Positions 31,911 through 43,250 of a stretch of 64,000 bases of DNA are shown one piece after another. Position 1 is the first letter of the stretch. Each line of letters starts with the position of its first letter. Made by a program: the position numbers and the translations under genes. This DNA comes from Gnetum montanum (taxonomy: Eukaryota > Streptophyta > Gnetopsida > Gnetales > Gnetaceae). Under the pieces are notes generated by a model. That model saw only the letters and a list, made by a program, of their open reading frames with translations. It was not told the DNA's origin and ran no database searches. The DNA lies in assembly GCA_015680685.1 (NCBI GenBank), contig MNCI01022064.1, positions 110,438 to 174,437 of the forward strand, written 5' to 3'.

Positions 31911-33310
31911 GGTACTTAGTAAAATTGATGAATTTTCAAGTTTGCATAGCTAAAAATGAAGAATTTGACTTAGATTTGAAAGATTTAGGGTAATGTTAAG
32001 TGGACATTAAGGCATCAAAAGTGTAATAGAGTGGAATTATACAATGAAGTTCTTGAATAGGGTGAGGAAAAGGGACATGTAGTGGTGTAAAGGAATGTTT
32101 GGGTTGAAATGATGATAAAGGAAAAAATAAATCTAGCAATGTAGTACTTGGAGGGTATAAGATGATCTGGTGGTGTGCAATAAGTACCAATTACAAAAGC
32201 CACACAAGTGGGTCCTCCCTAAAGTAGGTTCCAACCTATCATGCCCTTATGTAACCACACCTTAAAATGTCCATAGGCACTATAAGGGTTAAATGTAATA
32301 TGCACTGGTGCAACAAAACACACACACATCTAAAATACCACCGTGATGAGGTACGAATTCTATGCCACACAAGATACAAGTTAGAAATACTTGGACAGTG
32401 GGATGAGAGGATTTGTAAAAGGGATTGTAGAGATCAGGGCATGAGGTAATTTACCCTCAGCACAATGAATCCAAAGTGTTATGCATGATTAAGGTACCAT
32501 TAGTCTTTCACTCCAAGATCAAAACCAAGTCCATACCTCTAATCAGTGACATCACATTATTTTATCCTGATGATAGATAACCATACGAGCATCATGACAA
32601 TAAGGTGTACAATCACTTGGTGTTTTGTGCAAGGTGGGAGTAATTTGAATTTCTCTGCTGTGTGTTTTTCTTGATCTTTTCTTTTCTATTTTTCTTCTTT
32701 CTTTTCTTTTTCTTCTTTTGGCAGCTTTGGCACTTTGTCTTTTCTAATGGTGAATCAGAGAAGCCACTGACCTTCAGGCATGGGTGCATGTCTTTCTAGT
32801 GGGACCCCCCAAAATAGCATTGAGTTACTTTATTCAGTGCCTTATCACAACTCTTACTCCCATTTTTTGTTAGATCTACAAGGATTTTAGTATGATAGCA
32901 CATACAAATGTCACCAAAGAGAATCCTCAAATCCCCTTGATGTCACACCCTTTCCATTCCCTCTTAGTCCGTCTCTCGTCACTCTAGGCATAATGAGTAC
33001 AAAGTTACTTTAAGTTTAAATGATGACAAGAATATCATTGTACCCAGAGTAGAACCTCTTATTAATAGAATGGGTGGGTGGATGTTGTGGCTCATTGTCC
33101 AAATAATTAGTCCCTTGTGACTTGATAGCATAGAACAACACCTCAACTGATTGGTCACATGGGTATTTTATTTATAGATGAGATTTCCCTCAAAAAGACA
33201 AAACAACAAATTGAAAAATGAAAAATTAGAGATAAAAAAATTGGAAAACAAAAAAATTATAAAACTAAAGAAAATGAAAAACATTTACTAATTCTACTTG
33301 TTAGCATGGG
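31911..33310 (-). other. Ath-4 post-pol non-coding spacer
   Basis: No coding potential is seen. It contains the conserved blocks GGGAGGACCCACTT (about 32207-32220), GGGTGTGACATCAAGGGGAT (32931-32950) and the polypurine-like TTAGTCATGGGGGATA (33310-33325 edge). A pyrimidine-rich run lies at 32680-32720. Confidence 0.6.
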
Positions 33311-33600
33311 GGGTATCCCCCATGACTAAATCTTTGAGCATGGTGAGAATTAATAAATGGAAAGTTTGGATCCATGCATGTTGGAAATATTGGGGTCTGG
33401 TCATATCTAAACCACTAGGTGTCTTTTGATGTGGTTGCAGGAATGTACCCAAATTGGGGTTCACACACTTGATTAAAGTAGGCATAGTGGATAGACTATA
33501 AGATGTGGTCATGTGATAAGAAGCTGATCCACTATGGCACCTTGACCATAAGATAGTATGCAAGGATTAATATGTCTCCCTACGTGGTTATATTCATTGG
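33311..33600 (-). pseudogene. Ath-4 pol linker remnant at the deletion junction
   Basis: Conceptual reading with frame changes shows NPCILSYGQG, KDTQWF-like and TCMDPNF-like pieces that align with the protease-RT linker of Ath-5 and Ath-7, then goes directly into the post-pol polypurine-like motif. RT, RNase H and integrase are missing. The distance from knuckle to this linker (about 645 nt) is about 500 nt shorter than in Ath-2, so protease is missing too. Confidence 0.65.
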
Positions 33601-35668
33601 GCTACATGGTTGTTGGAGTGTTAATTGGTGACCTGGATAAGGTAACAAAAGGCATTGAGTTCGAAGAGGAAGGTCCATCACAGTGTTGGGCTTGTGCCGA
33701 GTTGGAGGCTACAGTGGTTTTAGAACTGTGTTGTCTCTTTCTATGGTCATGCCTAAAGAAAGGATGCTTTCGACGTTGTGGGGGACTTCCACTATTGTTG
33801 ACAGTAGTAGCACAAGTAATGTTTGTGGGTTGGTGCTATGGTGCAAAACCTTCTAGTACAATTGGTGGTGATATAGAAGGAGGTTAAGGATAAGAATATT
33901 GAGGGCAAGAAGAAGTGTAAGGAACATGAAGTGGTGATCCTGTGGAAGAGGATATGGATTGATAGTACTCGGGAGAATGATAATGATGAGGTGAAGTAGA
34001 GGATGTCGATCTAGTTGGAGAAACAAGGTGTTGAACATAATAAGCACTTAGTGTTGGGGCATACAAAGGTTGAGGCCAGTTTGGTGATGGTCTCCCACAT
34101 GACTGGGGGTTTTGCCACTGTGGTTGAACACAGTACTTCTATACAAGATCTAGATGTAGCATTCTTCCCCAATGTTCATGTAGATGTGACAAGATTGGGC
34201 ATTGGCCTTTGGGGTGATCGTACAAGAAAACTTCACATTGATACTTCTGATTTGCAGTTGGGCCCCTATCCTTATTTCCTTTAGCCCTTCTTTTTGATTG
34301 TTGAATGGTGTTTAGTCTTGTTTCTCATTTTGGCACCCTTTATTTGTTTTGGTTTTCAGAGTGATCATGCATGCTTTTACCTTCGATAATATTTGCATAT
34401 TGTCCACATTTTTCATGTGCCCATTCCATGATCGTATTAATCTTTACCTTGATTTCATCTAGTGATTTTAGTATTGGCAAAGATGAAGATGGTTCTACCT
34501 CCTCACAGTGAGTTGATTTCTCCTCTTCATGATTATGGACCTTCATTACTTTAAGAGTTTGGTCCTATTGAGATCTTTCAACATTCTCCCATTTGGCTAT
34601 CTCTCCTTCTTCTTTTGCTACCCACTTAATAAGCTCCTGGAATTGGTGGGTTTGTAGTTCATATAGTTGACCTGGGGCATACATCCCTAGGGTCTCCCTT
34701 GTTTCATTATGGATCCCATCCATGATGTGATACATTAGCCTTTCCTTAGAGAACCCATGGCCTGGGAAGTTATTTAACAATGAGTAATATCTTTCTAAGG
34801 CCATGTCCAAGGGTTCATGTTGTCCTTGTTTCCATTCTTGGGATTTTCTTCTCAAGGCTAACACTCTTGCACAAGTTTGATATCTTTCATTGAAGAATTC
34901 TACAATTGTTGGCCAATAGTAAACTGATTTCAGCTTTAAAGACTTGTACCATACTTTTGCTTGGTCAATGAGTGTCATAGGAAAGAGCTTAAGTCTTTGC
35001 CACCCATTATCAATATTGTTCCCTGCACAAGTGTCGTAGAAGACTTGTAAATGATGTTGTAGATATAAATCATAGCCTCGTGAAAACTTGGGAAAGTTGT
35101 TTAAATCAAGCTTAGGTAGATGACTTTTCTTACGATGCTTGTGGGATATTTGAATAGCCTCTGTTATATGCATTAGGCTATTAGTAGCTAGTAGGGGTTC
35201 CTCGTCACTAAGTAGGTTGTGAGTTTATGAGTTGGAATGATGTTGTCTTTATTCATGTTGATGTTCCTAATTTTTCCTGTGGGTTCGATTTTCATTTCTA
35301 TGCTAACCCCTTGAGGAGTAGTCATCCATTTCATGACCTGACATTGAAAGAGTAGAGGAAGAGAGAGAATTGGAAGATTCATCATGACTTTTGTAAGTCT
35401 CCCAATCGTCCCCTGATGCACTCTTGCTAATCATTGAGAAGGTCCTAGGCCTTATGGACCTCATCATTCTAGGAGATGTCCCATCCTCACTAGAGGTGTT
35501 TGAGTAGGATGACAAGAGTCCTTGAGTTTCATTGGGGTGTTTATGAACATATGAAACTCCTGCATAAGATTGGATACTCCAAACTTCTTCTTCTTCATAA
35601 ATTGCATTGGTTCTCCAATGAATTTCCTCGCCAGATGTTGCATTACTGTTGTCTTGTGAGAGAGACGT
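33600..35668 (-). pseudogene. Ath-4 gag (core open over 202 codons)
   Basis: The start ATG of Ath-7 (MSLSQGSDN) is ACG here (35666-35668), followed by TSLSQDNSN...EIHWRTNAIYE. The core ORF at 35173-34565 is fully open, with LDLNNFPKFSRGYD, IDQAKVWYKSLKLKSVYYW, PGHGFSKERLMYHIMDG and LGMYAPGQLYELQTH. The knuckle reads CEVFLYDHPKGQC near 34215, so the second Cys is Phe. The Pro/Ser/Tyr-rich tail ends near 33600. It is divergent from the Ath-1, -2 and -5 gags and closer to Ath-7. Confidence 0.82.
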
Positions 35669-35780
35669 TGTGAATTATGTGTGACTCAGTTGAATTTAAT
35701 TTCTTTTGTTTAAAAGATATATTGTTAATACATTGTTACAGCAATCGTATATGATATAACTGATCTAGATAACTAGCACC

Positions 35781-35799
35781 ATCCCTAGCAACAGCCCCA
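35781..35799 (-). promoter_or_regulatory. Ath-4 primer-binding site
   Basis: Element strand TGGGGCTGTTGCTAGGGAT beside the LTR. It is a decayed tRNA-Asp-like site. Confidence 0.65.
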
Positions 35800-35800
35800 A

Positions 35801-36653
35801 TGATGAGCAGCGAGGTACCCCTATGCTCAACCATACGAATATGAGTGTGTACGTGCAATTCGGTTGAACTTCGTGGATGAACTAGTTATGGAACCTAGAT
35901 AGTTATAAATTGATTGCAGTTTGCCATCTTCCCACTTGGACTAGTATTTGCTTTGTCACATATGGTTTAGTCTAGAGTGAGGTGTCTGATGTGATTTCTA
36001 ACACTATGCTACTCCTAAAGACAATGAGAAATAATCTGGATTAAGCTAACAAGCAGTATAAAATAAGATCTAAGTCAGCCTAAGTGTGATGAGCATTTGT
36101 CCTTAATCATCCATATGCATCTTGGAATTTGTGTACTACTTCTAGGATTAGCAAGTGCACATCACTCGAAGCACTACTTGATACGCTACTAGGTTACCAT
36201 GTAGTGACACTTAAATGTTTGTGATTAAGACGTACTCATTTCGAATTAATAACAGGAATAGTAAATGATGATAAATAAATATTAACTAAGAAAATAATAA
36301 ATAATAATTAATAATTAAATAATTAAAAAGTAAGAGAATGTTATAATGATGAAGTAATCTTGATCTTTATTGCTGATTGTGTGTGTGTGTCCAAGAATGT
36401 CACACTCGAACAATGTTCCGTACAATTACAAGCATTACACTACGAGCATGCACTTGAGAAAAGAAACTAAAAACTAACTAAAAGTTGACATAAAGACTTA
36501 CCAAAGACATCCCTCCTATGCTCTTGAGTGCTATATTTATATGCTAACATAGGAATCAGGATATCATGTATATGATATCATCACCTACAATACGATATCG
36601 CATACCCAATATTGTGTACCTAATATTGGGACCTAGCAAACCTTGATTCATCA
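35801..36653 (-). repeat. Ath-4 5' LTR (853 bp)
   Basis: TGATGAGCAG...GATTCATCA, followed by TSD ATGGT at 36654. It is similar along its whole length to 15002-15843. Confidence 0.9.
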
Positions 36654-36838
36654 ATGGTCCAAACAAAAATTCTCATCCACCCTCACCAAAACTCTTTTAG
36701 TTTGTTTTTGTGAATTAGACTTAGCAATTAGAAGTGTGAATGCCAATGTAGTGTGAATTAGTGAATGACATCTTTATTCAAGCATTTTGTACTTGGGCAT
36801 AAGTGTGATCGATAATAAAGATTAAGCTATTTCATATT
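36654..36838 (+). repeat. Ath-3 5' LTR, second part (starts with Ath-4 TSD)
   Basis: After ATGGT (36654-36658) the sequence follows the Ath-3 3' LTR from about 61343 (caattctcatccaccctta-like, ttattcaagcattttgtact-like) and stops matching after ctattt near 36835-36840. RT of Ath-6 follows at once, which marks a deletion junction. Confidence 0.78.
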
Positions 36839-37095
36839 TTGAGTTGACTGGAATTGATCCATGGATATGCTAGTATTGCATTTACACTAACCCGACCATG
36901 AAGTTAAGAAGGTATCCACAAAGGTGATTGAACACTAAGCTGAAATAGATCGTCAAGGTGAAAATAGAACAACCCCTCAAGGTAACTATTCCATCATAGA
37001 TAGTTAGTGGGTTAGATAATTGTACCAAAAAAAGGTGGTAAGTGGTGGGTCTGCATTGACTTTAAGATGTTGAATATGGAAATATTTAAAGATCA
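36839..37095 (+). pseudogene. Ath-6 reverse transcriptase, N-terminal part
   Basis: Conceptual reading shows TGIDPWICQYCIYTNPTMK, then LKVTIPS-like, and in clear frame IIVPKKGGKWWVCIDFKML followed by NMEIFKD, all matching Ath-5. Stops replace expected Gln codons. The frame is cut at gatca (37091-37095) by Ath-7 and resumes at 46400. Confidence 0.75.
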
Positions 37096-38052
37096 AGGCA
37101 CCCCTATGTACAACCACATGAATCACAAGTGTTCACAAATGACCTGATTGCATTCTATGGATGGGACTAGTTGTATATCTAAATCATTATGTTTTGATCG
37201 TAGTTTGTTGTCTTCCCACTTGGACTAGTGGTAGCTTTGTCATATATGGTTTAGTCCAAAGCGAGGCATATGATAGATGTATCCTAATCCTAAGCTAATC
37301 CTAATGATAATAAAGAGATAAATTAATTAATTTAATAAATAGTGGAAAGTAAAATCTAAATTAATTAATTTAATAAATAGTAGAAAGTAAAATCTAAATT
37401 AATTAATTTAAAAAATAGTAGAAAGTAAAATCTACACTAGCCTATGTGCGATGAGTATTTGTTCCTAGCCATCCATGCATACCTTGGGCTTTACATAACT
37501 ATCGATGGGATTACCAAGCACACGTCGTTGGGCTTATCAAATGATACATTGGTGAGTTACCAAGTAATTACACTTAAGTGCTTGCGATTAGTCATACTCA
37601 TTCTGCTTAATGATAGGAATCTTAAAGAGCAAAAAATGGAAACAATACTAAGGAAAATAGCAAATAATTAAATAATTAGATAATTTAAAGCAATAATAAA
37701 TCTAAGTGGATGCTCTAATGATGGAAGTAATCTCAATCTTTATTTCTAGTCATGTAAAGTGTCCAAATATGTCACACTTGAATAAGGATGCTATACAATT
37801 ACAAAAATCACACTATAGACATGCATTGGGAAATAGTAGAACTAAAAATCAACAATATATGAGAAAGCTAACTAAAATCTACACTAAAACTATATCCCAA
37901 TCATGCACCCAAGTGTTGTATTTATAGGCTAGCATGGAGGAGACAATATCAAATATCCAACATCATTTCATGGAACCTAATATTGCATATCTAATATTGA
38001 GGCTTTGATATCAAATATCTAATATTAGAGTTGACCAAATCATGACTCATCA
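37096..38052 (-). repeat. Ath-7 3' LTR with 38-bp triplication
   Basis: It starts at aggcacccctatg (terminal TGATGAGxxxxG lost) and ends CATGACTCATCA. It contains three adjacent 38-bp units (37320-37357, 37358-37395, 37396-37433) where the 5' LTR has one (45750-45787). Confidence 0.85.
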
Positions 38053-38068
38053 TACCCCCACAACTGAA
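38053..38068 (-). promoter_or_regulatory. Ath-7 polypurine tract
   Basis: Element strand TTCAGTTGTGGGGGTA beside the 3' LTR. Confidence 0.6.
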
Positions 38069-38243
38069 TGCATACTTGTCCTTGACTTAAACAAAATGAG
38101 GAATAAGTTCTTTACAGAATATTAGGAAGGTATGGAATTATTGACTGACTCAAATAATCAAATAAACAAATGGACTCCTACATGCCACAATGGTGTTTTA
38201 CAAAAATTTGGATGTAACATTACAAGACACAAAAATGGGAAGC

Positions 38244-40946
38244 TCATGTAGTTCCTGGAGCTGGTGGATCCTTCATCGGTTGCTTCCCTTTGTTGCTAGG
38301 CTTCTAAAATTTATAGCAATTGAGTAGTGCCTACAAATTTTCTACTTCTATCCTTGGATAATGTACTATCTAGGCCACTAAATCGATGTGTGCTAGCACT
38401 GGTACATCCCAAGAACATGTCAACTATGAGAACATCTTGTTGGCCTTCACATAGTAGGTCGCAAACTACTATCATTCCTTCTCAAACACCCTAGCCTTTT
38501 ATTTTAACTCATGATGATCAATTAATCTCTAGGGTAGGTCTAAGTGAACATCCTTTTGTCCATGGTAGCAAGCTTTAATCACTTCTAGTTTTGAGTTGGC
38601 TACATGAAGCTTTTGCAAAGCTGCTTTTCTGTGTGAAAACTCTTTCTCATATAATGTGTAGGTGGTTGCTACTTGTTGCTCTAATTCATTCCTTGGTTGA
38701 CTTGCTATTAACATGGCAAGGTTTTCATATCTAAGGTTAGCCAATGTCATTTATTCCTTTAAATCCTTAATCTATAGGTATTTATTCTTCACTTCCACTT
38801 GCTGGGCCAAGGCATAACTATCGAAGATTGGATGTTAACTAGGATTTTGCATTGACATGGATCGAGTGTAGGCTTTGGCCATCTATATTTTATTTTTGTT
38901 GATTTGCTTGTACATGCCTACTTGGTCCCAAAAGTGTTCTTTTAGCTTTTAATGTTTCTTGGCCTCATTCTACCATGTAATTATTTTGATTGTAAACTTT
39001 TGTTAAATGGTGCGAACCTCCTCCATTAAGAGGGTTTTTTTTCTTTGGCCAATTTGTTGATATCCTGGTTGGTCCTCATCAGTTGTTCTCTCAACTGATG
39101 GACACTTTTATCCAAAACATTCTTTTATTTTTCTATGGTGGTTAAACTTGAATTTTCGATAGCAAGCTATTTATTCTCTTCCTTGGTAGTGGTCAATGCC
39201 TTTTTGTGAGCATAAGATTACGCTTCTGCAATGGAAGCATTTTAGACTACCTTCTCCTTTTCCTACTCTGCAGCTTTATTCTTCTTGAGTAACTTATTTA
39301 GCTACTCTGTTCTTAATAGGTCTAGTTGGTTAGGTGCAATAAATCTAATAAGGTCTTGCCTTTCAGCTCTTAGGGTGACTAGCACTTGTAAACATTACAC
39401 TTCTACTTTCGCATGTTCTGCCTTGACCTTAGCCATCAGAAACTTTCCTTTAGTAGTGATGAAGTATGATTGTGTTGTAGTGACATCACTAGGAATGTCA
39501 AAATTACTTATCCTATGTACAGTAATCAATCTAAAACATCCTAATGATTTGTAGAATTCATCAAAGTCCCAGCAAGAATTTGCACATCTTTGGTACCAGT
39601 CAAATTGACTGAAGGCACAACAAGCACATCAAATGATTTCTTAATGTGATCCATTATTACTTTTGCTACACTTGCCATATCCTAATGCTATGTAATCATC
39701 ACAATGGCACCTTCTCCTATTTCAAGCATTACTTAGAAGGATGTGGTATTACAAGAGATTTGTTGTGACCATTGGGATTCTATTCCTGATTGTAGCTAGA
39801 TCTATCCTGTTGTTGGATCTATCAACACAATGGGCTACACGATGTCATTAATGACTCTAAAGAGGCTTGACTCTCTACTTTTCCAGCTAAGCATTTTAGC
39901 AATTTTCTGCAAGTGGCTCATTGCTAGCTTGTAGTCTTGTGGTAATGAAGGTGGAACTTGTGGCTTGTGATGGTTTGCTTCTTTCTTCAGTTCTGCTTCC
40001 TTTTCTGGTTCTTGTTCCTCACCAAGGTCTTTCCTTGGTGTTGCTAATTTAAGCAATTCAATGAAAGAAGCATTTTAAGCCTTCCTAGGAATGTCATTTG
40101 TGTACCCCAAGATTCTAGTACGCTTACATAGCTTCTGGATGAGGCAAGGAAATGGAAGTGTTCACTTCCATGCCTTCTTCTCTTCAAACCACCTTTGAAT
40201 TTTTGTGCAACATAACTAGGGAAGGTTAGCCATGTATTTACCCATTAGTATGGCACTTTCCCTATCTATGTACCTAGAAATACTATTAAGCCCTTTTGTG
40301 GGGAAGAGGTGATATGTTCCTATCTTGAAATAGGTCCTCTCCTCTAGAGTCAATTCATTATATGTTTTATCATTCTTGTTGTATGTCCACCTTAGCCATA
40401 GCGTTCTAGTGTTGGGGTTAGGTCTTATGGAAAGATGGGCTAACTTAGCCCCCTCATGTGGTAGATTAAGAGCTTTGGCAATTGCTTTGACTGAGAATTA
40501 AACATTCACTCTACAAATTTTAACAGTGGTGCCTTCTTCTTTATTGTGCTAGAATTTTATGTTTCGCCAAGATACTACTCATAATTGTCTGAAAGAATAA
40601 GCCACAAGCGTGATGCCTAAAGTTGCATCTGAACCACTTTTGGAGAAAACTCCATAAATGGGCCAAAGTTCATCTCCATGATGACCATGCTCAACATGGA
40701 TTTTTCTTGAATGGATTCAAGGCATTTTACAGACAACATGAGGCATTGTCCCTGCACAAGAGCTTGGGATTATGTGGCCTCTCCTTGGATTGACTACCTA
40801 GTAACAGAAGCTTTTTGATGGATGCTGAAGGATTGGGATTTCTACTCCTCTTACTCCACATGCTTGCCTTATTGGCCCCTACCATCCCTTGTCCATTTGG
40901 TAGATCCTTACAAATGTCCTACTTGAGCTCCTCTTTTTGGGGCCAT
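38244..40946 (-). pseudogene. Ath-7 accessory ORF
   Basis: It starts at 40946 (MAPKRGAQ) directly after GATTGTAG. A stop appears by codon 13. Decayed domains follow in the same order as Ath-5: the plant-transposon-protein-like region (about 40300-40080, LPFPCLIQKLC-like), the linker (40056-39835, KEAELKKEANHHKPQVPPSL), the VMQHQ-type module region (about 39700), coiled coil (39560-38530; 38750-38529 is open with MTLANLRYENLAMLIASQP), a SWDVPVLAHID block near 38395 and the end PMKDPPAPGTT before TGA at 38244. Many TAG stops are present. It is dead but full length. Confidence 0.75.
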
Positions 40947-41490
40947 CTACAATCAATCAAGGATAAGAGGTTACAAAGGTGTTATCATTTATCTTAACAA
41001 GTTTATACCTTACTCATTGCCTTAGTTTCATTATATTCAGTAGTTCATATAATTGCAAAGTTATAAAAATTTTTAGAAAAAGGCCCAAAAAGTGTTTATC
41101 TTTTTTTTATGACCTTTCGTAGTTGGTTTCTTTTTGTTTGTGTGACATATTATGTAGGTTATGGTCCCTTGGATGGAAAAATTGAGGTTTCTAGCATTAA
41201 TATAATTGATTTTTCATTATAACTCTTAAATTTTTTAACACTCTTACCCTTATAATATCTTCCAAGTGATAGTAAATTTTGGAAAATTGACATAAGTTTC
41301 CCATGCAAGCACAACACACACAACTAACTTGAACACTGTGAGTTCAAATAGGCTCAAATGGCATAGAAATTGGAGTTGTAGAGAGCCAAATATTATAAGT
41401 AAAATTTGGTGGCATAGAGCTCTGAGTCACAAGAGAAAATTTGAAAAACTCCCCTAGTTGCAAATGAAGAGGATGTAGTTGGGCAACGTG
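40947..41490 (-). other. Ath-7 accessory-ORF leader and intron-like region
   Basis: TTGATTGATTGTAG abuts the ATG and GTAACC lies about 28 nt upstream. The donor expected near 41300 is not clear (GTGCTTG aligns with GTATGCTC of Ath-4), so splicing in this copy is uncertain. Confidence 0.35.
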
Positions 41491-41497
41491 GGGGTCA

Positions 41498-41590
41498 CAT
41501 ATATAGGTTTTGTGAGAACCGATATCGAGCAACCAATATCAAGTATCCAACATCGAGGCTAACTTGATATTAGGTATTCAATATTGGGGT
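41498..41590 (-). promoter_or_regulatory. Ath-7 internal U3-like promoter
   Basis: In element order, CCCCAATATTGAATACC, TAATATCAAGTTAGCC and TTGATATTGGTTGC (41590-41511) precede CCTATATATGTGACCCC (41498-41506 core). These are the gatatc/caatat words of the Ath-7 LTR U3. Confidence 0.5.
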
Positions 41591-42960
41591 CCATGAATAT
41601 GCATTAAATGTGGCAACTAATAATGGAAAATAAAGCTTTGTGATTGGTTGGAAGGTTTGAGGTTAGGTCCATAGTTTTTGGGTAAGTAGAAAATTAGTTT
41701 AAGTTACCAGAAGTGTAGAAGATGGAGTCATTGACGTTAAAAGCTTTGGATGCTATGAGAAAGGGGGTATTATACCTATGTTGTGGAATGGATTAATTTA
41801 CATGATAAGGGAAAGCATAAAATTTAGCAATGTGGTTCTTGGAAGGTTAAGAATGATGTGATCGTGCAAAAAAGTACAAGTCATAATAGTTATACAAGTG
41901 GATCCTCCCCAAAGTAGGCTCTAACTTATAATGCCCTTATATAACCACACCTAAATGTTCGTAGGTACTAAAGGGGTTGAATTCAATGCATACCTATGAA
42001 ACAAAACACACATGTTAAAACCACCAATTTGAGGAAATACCTTTATGTGACACAAAACCACAGGGTAAGATCACATGAACAATGAGATGAGATGGACGAT
42101 AGAGAGGACTATAGAAATCAGGATGTGAGGTGTTTGACCATAGGCACAATGAACTCTTTTGTGTTATTAATGGTTAAATAAACCCTAGCTCTTCATTCCA
42201 AGATTCAAACAAAGTCCAAACCACATTTTAGTGACATTGCATTGTCTCATCATGGTGGCTGAAAACAATAAGACTATCATAGTTGCAAGGAGTAACATCA
42301 CTTGACATTGTGTCCAAGGGAGGAGTTTAGCGATGGCACATTTTTTTTGTTTTATTTTTTGAAATCTAAGAAGATGCGAACCTTCAGGTATATGTACATG
42401 TCTTTCGAGTGGAACCTTAGAAATTTATTCGGTGCCTTTTTATGTAACTCTTACTTCCATTTTTCATTAGATCTACAAGGATATAATTACAATCGAAGCA
42501 ACATGATAGAACATACAGAAGTGGCCAAAGAGAATCCACAAATCCTGTTGATGTTACATCCTTCACATCCCCCTTGGTTCTTCACTTTTGCATCTAGGCA
42601 TAATAATTATGAATTTATTATTATTTTTGATGATGGAGAAGAATATCATTATGACCAAAAGTAAGAACCTCTTATTGATGGAATGAATGGATGGATGGCA
42701 TGGCTTATTGTTCAAATAATCAGTCCTTCATGGCTTAATAACATAGAGAAAACCTCATCTCCATCGGCTACATGATCGTTTTATTTATAAGCGAGATTAC
42801 TAACAAAGAAAATGGAAAAAAATGGAAAAATTTGAAAAGGATATGAAAAATTGAAACAAGAAATATGAAAATGAAAAAAAAATTATAAAACAAAAAGATG
42901 AAAAACACTTATTAATTCTGGAGGTAAAAATAGGGGATTTCCCCCATGACTAAATGGTTG
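41591..42960 (-). other. Ath-7 post-pol non-coding spacer
   Basis: It parallels the Ath-4 spacer: GGGGAGGATCCACTT block (about 41897-41911), decayed GATGTAACATCAACAGGATT block (42541-42560) and TTAGTCATGGGGGAAATC (42938-42953). The ORF at 42302-42664 is on the opposite strand and has no domain, so I do not call it a gene. Confidence 0.55.
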
Positions 42961-43250
42961 GCCATGGCAAGAATTAATAAGTGGATAGTTAGGATCCATG
43001 CATGTATGAAACATTGGTAATCTTCCATTTTTGAGCCATTGGGTGTCTTTTGGTTTTGTGGTAGTTGTGTAGATAAACTGTTTTTCACACACTTGGTTGT
43101 TAAAAATATGGTAGGTTATGGTATGAGTTGTGTTAACATTGTGGATGGTTGACCCATGATTGCACCCTTGATCATTATATAGTATGCATGGATTTGTTTG
43201 TCTCCCCACATTGCTAGATTCATTTGTTTTGATGGGCATTGGACTAACAA
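42961..43250 (-). pseudogene. Ath-7 pol linker remnant at the deletion junction
   Basis: The open frame 43239-42883 contains NPCILYNDQGCNHG, KDTQWLKNG and HTCMDPNYPLINS, aligning with the protease-RT linker of Ath-5, then passes into the post-pol motif. No RT or integrase follows. Confidence 0.7.

Larger units (their letters stand above)
15002..36653 (-). mobile_element. Ath-4: pol-less element, itself interrupted by Ath-5
   Basis: It is flanked by a perfect TSD (ATGGT). Without Ath-5 it is about 8.4 kb on the minus strand: 5' LTR (35801-36653), primer-binding site, gag (from 35668), a pol linker remnant, post-pol spacer, U3-like promoter and intron, accessory ORF (31227-30918, resuming at 17686-16030), polypurine tract and 3' LTR (15002-15843). 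Protease, RT, RNase H and integrase are absent. The missing interval has the same junction as in Ath-7, so both descend from a pol-less ancestor and would depend on a helper element. The 100-N gap lies inside its promoter region. Confidence 0.88.

Noticed and set aside
42302-42664. 120-codon plus-strand ORF as a host gene
   Set aside because: It lies in the Ath-7 post-pol spacer, overlaps the conserved non-coding block and is T-rich with no recognisable domain.
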